Notes under the pieces: model-generated
The model's database searches: none
Seen by the model: the letters and a program-made list of their open reading frames with translations, nothing else
Told to the model about the DNA's origin: nothing
Source of the DNA: an uncultured SAR86 cluster bacterium
GTDB lineage: Bacteria; Pseudomonadota; Gammaproteobacteria; Magnimaribacterales; AG-339-G14
Direction of reading: 5' to 3'
NCBI GenBank assembly: GCA_902536295.1
Contig: CACAWS010000010.1
Span: forward strand, 1 to 39,033
DNA: 39,033 nucleotides
Shown: piece after piece, positions 1 through 6,754 of the stretch
Numbering within the stretch: position 1 is the stretch's first letter
Layout: each line of letters starts with the position of its first letter
Translations under genes and position numbers: made by a program

Positions 1-310
1 GGATCTTGGGAATGGAATTAGATTCGGACCCTCTGCTGTAGAAATAAAAAAAATAGATTATGGTGTTCACGAAGAAAATAAAGAAGATTTTTTGAAATCA
101 CTTCAACAATATTGGCCTTCTATTCAGGGCAGTCAGCTTTCTCCTGATTATTCGGGGATAAGAGCAAAAATAAGAGGTGCTGAAGATTTTGATTTAGAAA
201 AGTTAGATAAAAAAAATAAAGTTGCAATCAACATAATTGGATATATTTCTCCTGGCCTAACTTCCTCTCTGGCTTTAGGAGAAAAGATTGTAGATTTAGT
301 AAAAAATTAA
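1..310 (+). CDS. FAD-dependent oxidoreductase, L-2-hydroxyglutarate dehydrogenase family (3' fragment)
   Basis: Only the C-terminal 102 residues are present; the frame runs open from base 2 to the TAA at 308-310, so the start lies upstream of the window. The fragment carries the typical end of this DAO-like flavoprotein family: an IRFGPS segment, a YWPSI segment followed by SPDYSGIRAK, and the terminal SPGLTSSLALGE motif that in the family lies at the FAD site. Such enzymes oxidise a 2-hydroxy acid (L-2-hydroxyglutarate in characterised members) and pass electrons to the quinone pool. Substrate here is inferred from the family only. tRNA-Cys follows 29 nt after the stop. Confidence 0.8.
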   Translation, partial: DLGNGIRFGPSAVEIKKIDYGVHEENKEDFLKSLQQYWPSIQGSQLSPDYSGIRAKIRGAEDFDLEKLDKKNKVAINIIGYISPGLTSSLALGEKIVDLVKN

Positions 311-320
311 AAATATGATC

Positions 321-326
321 TATAAT
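321..326 (+). promoter_or_regulatory. Candidate -10 element for tRNA-Cys
   Basis: A perfect TATAAT lies 13 nt before the mature tRNA-Cys 5' end. No convincing -35 hexamer is visible at 16-18 nt upstream (that sequence is the end of the preceding gene), so this is a -10-only call. Confidence 0.4.
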
Positions 327-339
327 TTTATGAATTTTT

Positions 340-413
340 GGCTGAGTGGCAGAGTGGTCATGCAGCGGACTGCAAATCCGTCTACGCCGGTTCGATTCCG
401 ACCTCAGCCTCCA
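340..413 (+). tRNA. tRNA-Cys (anticodon GCA)
   Basis: A full cloverleaf can be folded. The acceptor stem GGCTGAG pairs with CTCAGCC, U73 is the discriminator (normal for Cys) and CCA is encoded. The anticodon loop is CTGCAAA with GCA at 372-374, and the T-arm contains GGTTCGATTCC. Cys identity follows from anticodon GCA plus discriminator U. Confidence 0.97.
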
Positions 414-438
414 ATTTAATTAAAATTTTTAATTGAAG

Positions 439-444
439 TATAAT
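439..444 (+). promoter_or_regulatory. Candidate -10 element for tRNA-Leu
   Basis: TATAAT sits 18 nt upstream of the tRNA-Leu 5' end in the 49-nt spacer between the two tRNAs. The -35 region is AT-only and poorly matched. The two tRNAs could equally be one transcript. Confidence 0.3.
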
Positions 445-462
445 TAATTAATTTTTTTTATT

Positions 463-549
463 GCCCGGGTGGTGGAATTGGTAGACACAAGGGACTTAAA
501 ATCCCTCGATAGCAATATCGTGCCGGTTCAAGTCCGGCCCCGGGTACCA
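463..549 (+). tRNA. tRNA-Leu (anticodon UAA)
   Basis: A class II tRNA with a long variable arm (CGATAGCAATATCG). The acceptor stem GCCCGGG pairs with CCCGGGT (terminal G-U), A73 is the discriminator, and CCA is encoded. The anticodon loop is CTTAAAA with TAA at 497-499, read as leucine UAA. The long variable arm and A73 agree with leucine identity. Confidence 0.97.
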
Positions 550-554
550 AGATG

Positions 555-575
555 ATTTTTATGATAAAAATTTTT
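555..575 (+). terminator. Possible AT-only hairpin terminator after tRNA-Leu
   Basis: ATTTTTAT and ATAAAAAT form a perfect inverted repeat around a single G, followed by a run of five T. The stem has no G-C pairs, so it is a weak candidate for an intrinsic terminator or a tRNA 3' processing boundary. The rest of 550-629 holds nothing I recognise apart from the upstream region of galU. Confidence 0.25.
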
Positions 576-629
576 AAACCTTATGAAATAAAAAGGAATC
601 AATTTTTTTTATAGAAAGTATTTTTTATC

Positions 630-1499
630 ATGCATAACATTAGAAAAGCTATAATTCCAGCTGCTGGTCTTGGCACTAGAATGCTTCCTCTCACTAAGGT
701 TGTTCCTAAGGAGCTTTTACCTTTGGCAACGAAACCGATAATTCAACATATAGTAGAAGAAATTTCAGAAGCTGGGTTTGAAGAAGTTATTTTAGTAACT
801 AATCCAAATAAATTTCCTTTAGCAAAACATTTTTCGAGAGATATAGAAATAGAAAGAAAAGTTTTAAAAAATTCAACCAACTCTTTTTTGAAAGATTTAG
901 GTCAGCTTTCTAATATGAAAATTAAAATTTCAAATGCAATACAACACAAAGCTTTGGGATTAGGTCATGCAATATTATGCTCGAAAAAATTTATAAAAAA
1001 TGAACCTTTTGCTGTGGTTCTACCAGATATGGTAATAGACTCTAATAAAAAAAATTCTAATCTTGCGCTTATGAAAAAAAAATTTGAAGCTAGTGGAAAT
1101 TCATCTTTGCTATTAGACGTTGCAAAAAAATCGGAGGTAAGTAAATATGGAATAGTAAAAGTAAAGAAATTAAAAGATTCTTTAAATAGTTTCTACATAG
1201 AGGGAATTATTGAAAAACCTAAGCCCGAAGACGCTCCTTCAAAACTTTTTGCAGCTGGGAGATATATTTTTAATAATGAAATTTTTAAATTTTTATTAAA
1301 AGAAAGACCTGACTCACAGGGTGAAATTCAATTGACTGGAGCAATATCAAATTATGTCAAAGAAAATCCATTGATGGGGTTTTCTCTCAACGGAAAAATC
1401 CATGATTGTGGTAATAAAGAGAACTATCTTTTAGCAAATTTAGAGTTTTCAAGGAAAGATAAAAATTTGAATAAAATTTTAAAAAAATATTTTAGGTAA
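630..1499 (+). CDS. galU: UTP--glucose-1-phosphate uridylyltransferase
   Basis: This enzyme makes UDP-glucose from UTP and glucose-1-phosphate in the cytoplasm, feeding LPS, glycan and osmolyte synthesis. The 289-residue protein has the family's usual length. The N-terminus shows the nucleotide-binding signature AIIPAAGLGTRMLPLTK (residues 7-23) followed by PKELLP, and later motifs include VVLPDMVID near residue 130 and the EKPKPEDAPSKL segment. The start is the ATG at 630; no Shine-Dalgarno sequence is visible in front of it. rnd follows after 4 nt and is probably co-transcribed. Confidence 0.95.
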   Translation: MHNIRKAIIPAAGLGTRMLPLTKVVPKELLPLATKPIIQHIVEEISEAGFEEVILVTNPNKFPLAKHFSRDIEIERKVLKNSTNSFLKDLGQLSNMKIKISNAIQHKALGLGHAILCSKKFIKNEPFAVVLPDMVIDSNKKNSNLALMKKKFEASGNSSLLLDVAKKSEVSKYGIVKVKKLKDSLNSFYIEGIIEKPKPEDAPSKLFAAGRYIFNNEIFKFLLKERPDSQGEIQLTGAISNYVKENPLMGFSLNGKIHDCGNKENYLLANLEFSRKDKNLNKILKKYFR

Positions 1500-1503
1500 T
1501 AAT

Positions 1504-2364
1504 TTGTTTAATTTAATAAAAATTTTTTTTAATTTCTCTGTTTTCAACAAAAAAATAGAATTTATAAGTTGTGAAGAAAGATTTGAAAATCTTATTATTG
1601 ATTTACAACAAGAAAAGTATTTGGCTATGGATACTGAATTTGATTGGAGAAATACCTATTTTCCAAAACTTTCTCTAATCCAAATTGGAACGACAAAAAA
1701 TATTTATTTAATTGATTGTTTAAACGAGATTAATTTATCAAGCCTCCAAAATTTATTAAATGATAAAAAAATAATTAAAATTTTTCACGCTGTTAGAAGT
1801 GACTCTACTGTTTTGTCGACTGCAGCAAATTTAAGAGTAAATGATTGTTTTGATGTTCAAATGGCAGAAAAATTTTTATCCGAGGGAGATTTAAAAAGTT
1901 ATGCAAAAATTGTCTTGAAATACTTTGGATTGAAAATTGATAAATCACAAACAAACTCAAATTGGTTAAAAAGACCTTTTAGCAATAATCAACTATCTTA
2001 TGCAGCAAATGATGTGCGATTTCTTATAGAAATACACAAAAAACAGATTAAAGCTCTAAAAAAAAGAAACTTAGAGGAAAAAATTTTAGAGTCTTCAAAA
2101 AAAGAATCTTCTCTTGGTAATGAAGAATTATACGTTTCAAGATTAAAAAAATTAAAATCTTCAGAAAAGTTAGCGAAAGATTTGTTTCTTTGGAGAGAAA
2201 ATAAAGCTATAGAAAACAATATTCCACCATCTTTTATATTTAAAGATAAATTCTTTAAAAAGCTTCTTAAGTCTTTTCAGAATGAGATTTCTAAAGAAAA
2301 AATTTTAAAGATTTTAAACAACGAAAACTTAACAAATGATTTAATAGATACAATTAAGAAATGA
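1504..2364 (+). CDS. rnd: Ribonuclease D, short form
   Basis: A 3'-5' exoribonuclease of the DEDDy superfamily that trims tRNA and other structured RNA 3' ends. The three exo motifs are intact: D43/E45 in AMDTEF, D100 in IFHAVRSDS, and Y166...D170 in YAANDVRF. E. coli RNase D is about 375 residues with two HRDC domains. This protein has 286, so only one HRDC-like helical region (roughly residues 200-286) remains. The start is TTG at 1504, four bases after the galU stop; the first 15 residues are not conserved, so the start is uncertain. The stop overlaps the next gene (ATGA). Confidence 0.9.
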   Translation: MFNLIKIFFNFSVFNKKIEFISCEERFENLIIDLQQEKYLAMDTEFDWRNTYFPKLSLIQIGTTKNIYLIDCLNEINLSSLQNLLNDKKIIKIFHAVRSDSTVLSTAANLRVNDCFDVQMAEKFLSEGDLKSYAKIVLKYFGLKIDKSQTNSNWLKRPFSNNQLSYAANDVRFLIEIHKKQIKALKKRNLEEKILESSKKESSLGNEELYVSRLKKLKSSEKLAKDLFLWRENKAIENNIPPSFIFKDKFFKKLLKSFQNEISKEKILKILNNENLTNDLIDTIKK

Positions 2365-2693
2365 TTTTTTGGATTTTTTACCTTTTTTTATCTTTAATGA
2401 TTTCCTATTCATTTTACAGGTTATTTTCTTTAAAGTTTCTCGGATTTATTTCTGCAGTTTTTGTATTTGGCCTTTTATCAGGAGTCTGGTTTATTTCTCC
2501 TGGTAGTCAGGAAGTTGCTCCAATTATTTCAATATTTTTTTTAGAAAATACCATATCAGAAAGTAATGGGTATTTAAGATTATTCAGACCTTTATTAATT
2601 TCTTTTTTTTCAGCGTTGATATTAGGTATAACTTTTCTTTTATTAAAAAAATTTTTTTCAAAGCGTAATATAAAATTCAAATTTAAATATTGA
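2361..2693 (+). CDS. Small membrane protein of unknown function
   Basis: I do not recognise a family. The 110-residue product is very hydrophobic, with about three membrane-spanning stretches: residues 1-20, 26-48 and 78-97. A basic C-terminal tail (KKFFSKRNIKFKFK) would be predicted cytoplasmic. A PGSQEVAP loop precedes the third segment. Its ATG overlaps the rnd stop by four bases, indicating translational coupling and making it a real gene rather than a chance frame. It is the last gene before a convergent junction. Confidence 0.6.
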   Translation: MIFWIFYLFLSLMISYSFYRLFSLKFLGFISAVFVFGLLSGVWFISPGSQEVAPIISIFFLENTISESNGYLRLFRPLLISFFSALILGITFLLLKKFFSKRNIKFKFKY

Positions 2694-2710
2694 ATTTAAG
2701 TTTAAATTGA

Positions 2711-2735
2711 AATTTCTTTATCCCTTAGAGAAATT
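2711..2735. terminator. Weak hairpin at the convergent junction
   Basis: AATTTCT (2711-2717) and AGAAATT (2729-2735) form an inverted repeat between two convergent genes, extendable by two pairs inward. It is AT-rich and lacks a proper T tract, so it may be a weak bidirectional terminator or just AT-rich spacer. Confidence 0.25.
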
Positions 2736-2758
2736 AAAATAGGAGTTAGTTGAGTTAT

Positions 2759-3247
2759 TTAAAAATTAATAATTCTCGGAACTAAATTAACTAAATCCAA
2801 AATACCAATCTGATTTTTTCCATTTAAGAAGCCTGCGCATTCTCCTGGATTAAATATTATGGTTTCTTCAATTATCTCATTTCTGTATCTATGCGTGTGG
2901 CCATGAAAAATAATATCGGATCTAAGAATTAAGTCTTCATTAATTAATTCGGGATGATGAACTATACAAATTTTTTTTCCTTTCAAATTCAAAAAGCAGG
3001 GTTCCTCTTTAAGCAAGCATTTGAAATTTTTTGAAGCTTTAATTAAATCCTCTTTTTCATCAATGTCATTATTACCGAAAACTCCAATCATCTCAGAATT
3101 TAACTTTTGAAAAGCCAATAATGATTTAGGGAGGGTAATATCGCCTGTATGAATTACAAGATCTACTCTTTCTTTATTGAAAATTTCACAAATTTTAGAG
3201 ATATTCTTTAAGTTATTATGAGTATCCCCAACAATGCCTATATTCAA
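2759..3247 (-). CDS. YfcE/MJ0936-type metallophosphoesterase
   Basis: A small calcineurin-like phosphoesterase of 162 residues. All metal-binding motifs of the fold are present: GDTH (D8, H10), HTGD (D36), GNND (58-61), VHH (H97) and GHTH (116-119). Relatives hydrolyse phosphodiesters such as bis-pNPP in vitro; the biological substrate is usually unknown and I cannot assign one. The start is TTG at 3247, directly after the TAA of the thiolase gene with no gap, so translation is probably coupled to it. It is third in a minus-strand operon after the DUF35 and thiolase genes. Confidence 0.85.
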   Translation of the reverse strand: MNIGIVGDTHNNLKNISKICEIFNKERVDLVIHTGDITLPKSLLAFQKLNSEMIGVFGNNDIDEKEDLIKASKNFKCLLKEEPCFLNLKGKKICIVHHPELINEDLILRSDIIFHGHTHRYRNEIIEETIIFNPGECAGFLNGKNQIGILDLVNLVPRIINF

Positions 3248-4390
3248 TTAGGACACTTTTTCTAAAATATGTATGCCGCAAGCTGTTCCTAGACCTATAA
3301 CATGAGTCATACCAATTTTTGCTCCATCAACTTGTCTTTTGCCAGCTTCACCTCTCAAGTGAGTACATATTTCATAAATATTTGCGATTCCAGTTGCTCC
3401 AAGCGGGTGGCCCTTAGATAGAAGTCCCCCCGAAACATTAACCGGCACCTTACCTCCCAATTCAACATGACCTTCATCAATCATTCTGCCTGCTTCTCCA
3501 TCTTTACAAAGTCCAAGATTTTCATAATGCAACATCTCAGCAGTTGCAAAACAATCATGTAATTCGACTAGGTTTATATCTTCTGGGCCAATTCCAGCTT
3601 GTTCATATGCATCTTTAGCTGCAAGGCGCGTGCATGCATTAACATCTGGCATTACAAGATCTCTATCGGTGTAAGGGTCACTTGCCATGGCTGATGCTCT
3701 TACTTTAACTGCTCTAGATAAACCTAACTCTTTAGCTTTTTTTTCAGAAACTAATACTGCCGCAGCAGAACCATCAACATTAACAGAGCACATCAATTTA
3801 GTATTAGGATAAGAAATCATCTCTGCATTCATAACCTCATCCAAAGGTGTTTCTATTTGATACATTGCTTTAGGGTTCATAGTTGAATGATGATGATTTT
3901 TAACTGAAATTTTTGCAAATTGTTCAAAAGTCGTTCCGTATTCTTTCGCGTGTTCCATGCCTGCTTCAGCAAAAACACAAGGCATAGTACCTGATCCTAG
4001 AAGACCTTCTTTAGGAATTCCATCTCCACTTCCAGCACCACCAAGCAACCCTTTACCCATTTGTTCTACCCCAACTGCAAGCACAACGTCGTACATTCCG
4101 GCTTTAATTGACATCCAGGCTTCTCTGAATGCTGTAGCACCAGTGGCACAGGCATTTGCGACATTCACAACAGGCATTCCTGTTTGACCAATTTCTTGAA
4201 GGATTCTTTGTCCTACCATAGCATTTGCTTGACCTAAATTACCGCAATAAAGAGCTTGCATATCTTGAATCCCTAAACCCGCATCATCTAAAGCCATTAA
4301 CGCAGCCTCAGCGCCAATGTTAGGCACACTTCTATCCGGAAATCTTCCGAATTTAATCATGTCAACTCCCATTACATAAACATCGCTCAT
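3248..4390 (-). CDS. SCP2-type thiolase / acetyl-CoA acetyltransferase family protein
   Basis: A 380-residue thiolase-fold enzyme of the lipid-transfer-protein (SCP2-thiolase) branch. Visible active-site elements are C81 in NACATGATA (nucleophile), H279 in ELHDCFA, H328 in SKGHPLGATG and C371 in GTACGI. Members cleave or condense acyl-CoA thioesters or act in sterol/aromatic side-chain degradation; the substrate cannot be read from the sequence. The start ATG at 4390 is preceded by GAGG. The neighbouring DUF35 gene is the usual partner of this branch, which suggests a two-protein complex. Confidence 0.9.
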   Translation of the reverse strand: MSDVYVMGVDMIKFGRFPDRSVPNIGAEAALMALDDAGLGIQDMQALYCGNLGQANAMVGQRILQEIGQTGMPVVNVANACATGATAFREAWMSIKAGMYDVVLAVGVEQMGKGLLGGAGSGDGIPKEGLLGSGTMPCVFAEAGMEHAKEYGTTFEQFAKISVKNHHHSTMNPKAMYQIETPLDEVMNAEMISYPNTKLMCSVNVDGSAAAVLVSEKKAKELGLSRAVKVRASAMASDPYTDRDLVMPDVNACTRLAAKDAYEQAGIGPEDINLVELHDCFATAEMLHYENLGLCKDGEAGRMIDEGHVELGGKVPVNVSGGLLSKGHPLGATGIANIYEICTHLRGEAGKRQVDGAKIGMTHVIGLGTACGIHILEKVS

Positions 4391-4402
4391 ATTTTTTCCT
4401 CT

Positions 4403-4819
4403 TCAAATTGGTTCAAAAAAATAACTTAGATAAGAATTTCCGTCTTTATCTTTCCTGCCTAATGCATCGTCAAATATTACTTTAACTGGCATATTAAATT
4501 CTATTTTATCAGGATCTGGCTCAATGTTAATGAGATTTCCTTTGATAGTTCCGCCCCCCTCTAAATCAACAATGGCAGAAACATAAGGGACATCAATGCC
4601 CGGAAATGATCTATAAACTACCGCGTAACTGTGTAAAGTACCTTTATCCGAAAGTTTTATAACCTCCATTTCGTCTCTCGCAAAACATTTAGAGCATACA
4701 TTTCTTTGACCCAAAAAAGTTGCACCACATTTTTTACAACGATATCCTTCAAGATAGGGATCACCATCTTCAGGTATTTTTAGATAGTCAACAACTGGAA
4801 GAGGTTTAGATTGGCTCAT
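4403..4819 (-). CDS. Zn-ribbon/OB-fold (DUF35) acyl-CoA-associated protein
   Basis: A 138-residue protein with an N-terminal rubredoxin-like zinc ribbon (C28, C31, C42, C45 as CKKC...CSKC), followed by an OB fold with the family segment FPGIDVPYVSAIVDLEGGG. DUF35 proteins pair with thiolases of the SCP2 type, and in studied cases form a complex that channels acyl-CoA. Its position immediately upstream of the thiolase gene (12 nt gap) agrees. The start ATG at 4819 has a GGAC Shine-Dalgarno-like sequence. It heads the minus-strand operon, divergent from the DjlA-like gene. Confidence 0.88.
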   Translation of the reverse strand: MSQSKPLPVVDYLKIPEDGDPYLEGYRCKKCGATFLGQRNVCSKCFARDEMEVIKLSDKGTLHSYAVVYRSFPGIDVPYVSAIVDLEGGGTIKGNLINIEPDPDKIEFNMPVKVIFDDALGRKDKDGNSYLSYFFEPI

Positions 4820-4855
4820 AATGTCCTCAATAAATTAAATTCTGTACAATTATTA

Positions 4856-4872
4856 AATCATATGATTGTCAA
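4856..4872 (-). promoter_or_regulatory. Candidate -35 (TTGACA) with adjoining palindrome for the DUF35-thiolase operon
   Basis: On the minus strand a perfect TTGACA lies at 4872-4867. Directly inside it is the perfect 12-bp palindrome AATCATATGATT (4856-4867), which would occupy the promoter spacer. The matching -10 is poor (around TTGTAC). This arrangement is typical of a repressor operator, but I cannot name a regulator. Confidence 0.35.
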
Positions 4873-4875
4873 AAA

Positions 4876-4881
4876 TTTAAT
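4876..4881 (+). promoter_or_regulatory. Candidate -10 for the DjlA-like gene
   Basis: TTTAAT matches the -10 consensus at five of six positions and ends six bases before the ATG at 4888, so the transcript would be essentially leaderless. The -35 (4853-4858, TTAAAT) is weak. Two other genes in the window show the same spacing. Confidence 0.35.
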
Positions 4882-4887
4882 ATAAAA

Positions 4888-5622
4888 ATGAGCTTAATTG
4901 GTGGAATAGTAGGCGGAATGATTGGCTTTACATTTCTTGGCCCATTGGGTGCATTAATAGGAAGTGTTATTGGATCTAGAATGTCTGGAAATTCCGTTAA
5001 AAGAAAAAACCCAAACAATTTTGATCATCAATTAGCATTTTTTGCTGCACTTTTTGCTTGTTTGGCAAAAATAGCTAAAGCGGATGGACAGGTTACAACA
5101 GAGGAAATAAATAAAATTGAAGATTTTATTCAAAAAAAATTTAACTTAAATGAAGAACAAAGAAACTTCGCAATAAATATTTTTCAAAAGGCAAAAGATG
5201 ATAATGTCTCTTTTGATGCTTATGCTAGTCAATTGGCTAATCTTCTTAAAAAAAGTCCTAATTCTTTAGTTATTTTCTTCGAGCTCTTATTTGAATTGGC
5301 CATGGCTGATGGCGTATTACATCCGAATGAAGAAAAGTTACTTAAGAAATTGCCAAAAATATTTGGTTTCAGCGATCAACTTTATAATCAGTTGTTTCAA
5401 AAATATGGACTAAAAACTAACAATTTTTACCAAGTCTTGGGAGCTACAAAAGATATGAATTTTGATGAAATTAGGAAAATTTACTTAAAAAAAAGAAGGG
5501 AATTTCATCCAGATAAACTGATTTCTAAAGGCTTGCCTGAAGAATTAATTGAAAAAGCCAAAGAAAAATTTATTGAAATTCAAGAAGCATACGAGGAGTT
5601 GGAAAAAATCCATAAAAAATGA
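4888..5622 (+). CDS. djlA: DjlA-like TerB-DnaJ membrane co-chaperone
   Basis: A 244-residue protein with the DjlA plan. Residues 1-32 form a glycine-zipper membrane segment (GGIVGGMIGFTFLGPLG), residues about 45-165 form a TerB-like helical domain with two acidic KADGQ/MADGV motifs, and the C-terminal J domain (about 178-244) has the HPD signature at 207-209. DjlA stimulates DnaK at the inner membrane and dimerises through its transmembrane segment. E. coli DjlA is about 271 residues, so this one has a shorter linker. No Shine-Dalgarno sequence precedes the ATG. doxX follows after 11 nt. Confidence 0.85.
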   Translation: MSLIGGIVGGMIGFTFLGPLGALIGSVIGSRMSGNSVKRKNPNNFDHQLAFFAALFACLAKIAKADGQVTTEEINKIEDFIQKKFNLNEEQRNFAINIFQKAKDDNVSFDAYASQLANLLKKSPNSLVIFFELLFELAMADGVLHPNEEKLLKKLPKIFGFSDQLYNQLFQKYGLKTNNFYQVLGATKDMNFDEIRKIYLKKRREFHPDKLISKGLPEELIEKAKEKFIEIQEAYEELEKIHKK

Positions 5623-5633
5623 TAATTTGAATC

Positions 5634-6101
5634 ATGAAATTTTTTACTTCATTAAATCAAAAGCTGATGCAATTAAATGGACTTGATTTCATAGCTTTGT
5701 TTTTATTAAGAATATATCTAGCATATATTTTCTGGATTGCTGGAGTAAGAAAAATAGTTTGGGATAATGGCATGCCAAATATTGATAGATTTGCTGAGTT
5801 CCTAGGCCCTGGCGGAGGAGACAACTTAAATTTATTTTTACCTCATTTTTTTGGATGGTTGGCAGTTCTGGCCGAAGCAGGAGGAGCAGTCTTGCTTTTG
5901 GTAGGTCTTTTTTCTAGATGGGCAGTTATACCTTTAATAATTACAATGCTTGTTGCTTTCTATTATCATCTTCCTAACGGATGGAGTATTGATTCTGGAG
6001 GTGTTGAAATGACAGTAACTTATATTGTCATGCTTTTAATAATTTTAATTTTTGGACCCGGAAAATACTTGTCTTTAGATTTTTGGGTATTAAGAAAATA
6101 A
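5634..6101 (+). CDS. DoxX family membrane protein
   Basis: A 155-residue integral membrane protein with four hydrophobic segments: about 20-38, 70-90, 92-110 and 125-145. Family features are LLRIYLAYIFWIAGVRKI near the N-terminus and the PHFFGWLAVLAEAGGAVLL segment. DoxX-like proteins are linked to quinone-dependent thiosulfate oxidation in archaea and to thiol stress or redox sensing in bacteria; function here is not determined. It lies one base before pdxH, so the two are likely translated from one message. Confidence 0.85.
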   Translation: MKFFTSLNQKLMQLNGLDFIALFLLRIYLAYIFWIAGVRKIVWDNGMPNIDRFAEFLGPGGGDNLNLFLPHFFGWLAVLAEAGGAVLLLVGLFSRWAVIPLIITMLVAFYYHLPNGWSIDSGGVEMTVTYIVMLLIILIFGPGKYLSLDFWVLRK

Positions 6102-6102
6102 A

Positions 6103-6708
6103 TTGCTAATTCATTCTGATATTACATCTGAACCACTATTGAGAGTTGTTGAAATTCTTAATAAAGCCATGACTAGAAATCTAGTTGATTGGAATGCTAT
6201 GAATATAGCTACGGTTAATTCTGTTGGGCAGCCTTCATCTAGGATGGTGTTGTTAAAGAAAATTGATGAGAGAGGATTTGTTTTTTATTCAAATTTTAAA
6301 AGCAAAAAAGGCAAGGAAATTGACTCTAATAACTTGGTGGCTCTAAATTTTTGGTGGAGAGAGTTAAAAGAGCAAATCAGAGTTGAAGGGTCAATCAAAA
6401 AACTATCATCAAAAGAATCTGATGATTATTTTAATTCAAGACCATTGCAATCTAGAGTAGCCGCCATTCTTTCAAGACAAAGTGAAGAAATAGAATCCTA
6501 CGATAAATTAAATGATGAAATAAAAAAACTTACCAGAGAATTTGAAAATAAAAATGAAGAGCCAGTTAGACCAGAACATTGTGGGTTATATCTTGTAAGC
6601 CCTAAAACTATTGAAATATGGAAAGAGGGAGATTTCAGAACACACTTTAGGGAAAAATTTATAAAAAAAGATAACAACGTTTGGCAAAGCTCCTTCTTAT
6701 CCCCGTAA
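6103..6708 (+). CDS. pdxH: Pyridoxamine/pyridoxine 5'-phosphate oxidase
   Basis: An FMN enzyme that oxidises PNP/PMP to pyridoxal 5'-phosphate, the last step of vitamin B6 synthesis and salvage. The 201 residues cover the full flavin-binding split barrel. Conserved stretches include [13 protein letters not shown] (FMN contact), [32 protein letters not shown] (substrate and FMN phosphate contacts) and the C-terminal RTHFREKF that corresponds to RLHDRF in E. coli, keeping the R-x-H pair. The start is TTG at 6103, one base after doxX; the next ATG is too far in. pdxB elsewhere in the window implies the DXP-dependent route. Confidence 0.93.
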   Translation: MLIHSDITSEPLLRVVEILNKAMTRNLVDWNAMNIATVNSVGQPSSRMVLLKKIDERGFVFYSNFKSKKGKEIDSNNLVALNFWWRELKEQIRVEGSIKKLSSKESDDYFNSRPLQSRVAAILSRQSEEIESYDKLNDEIKKLTREFENKNEEPVRPEHCGLYLVSPKTIEIWKEGDFRTHFREKFIKKDNNVWQSSFLSP

Positions 6709-6717
6709 AAATTGGGT

Positions 6718-6723
6718 TATAAT
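6718..6723 (+). promoter_or_regulatory. Candidate -10 upstream of thrS
   Basis: A perfect TATAAT lies 31 nt before the thrS ATG, giving a leader of about 25 nt. The -35 region (around 6694-6700, TTCTTA) is weak. It would separate the translation operon from djlA-doxX-pdxH. Confidence 0.45.
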
Positions 6724-6754
6724 CAATTTATGGGCCGTTCGTATAGGTCAAAAA

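Noticed and set aside
340-550. tRNA pair as an integration site for a mobile element
   Set aside because: No integrase, no direct repeat of a tRNA 3' end and no change in gene character next to the tRNAs.
3957-4187. Open frame of 76 codons on the plus strand
   Set aside because: It lies antisense inside the well-conserved thiolase gene and its product is low-complexity Pro/Ala/Ser-rich, typical of a shadow frame.
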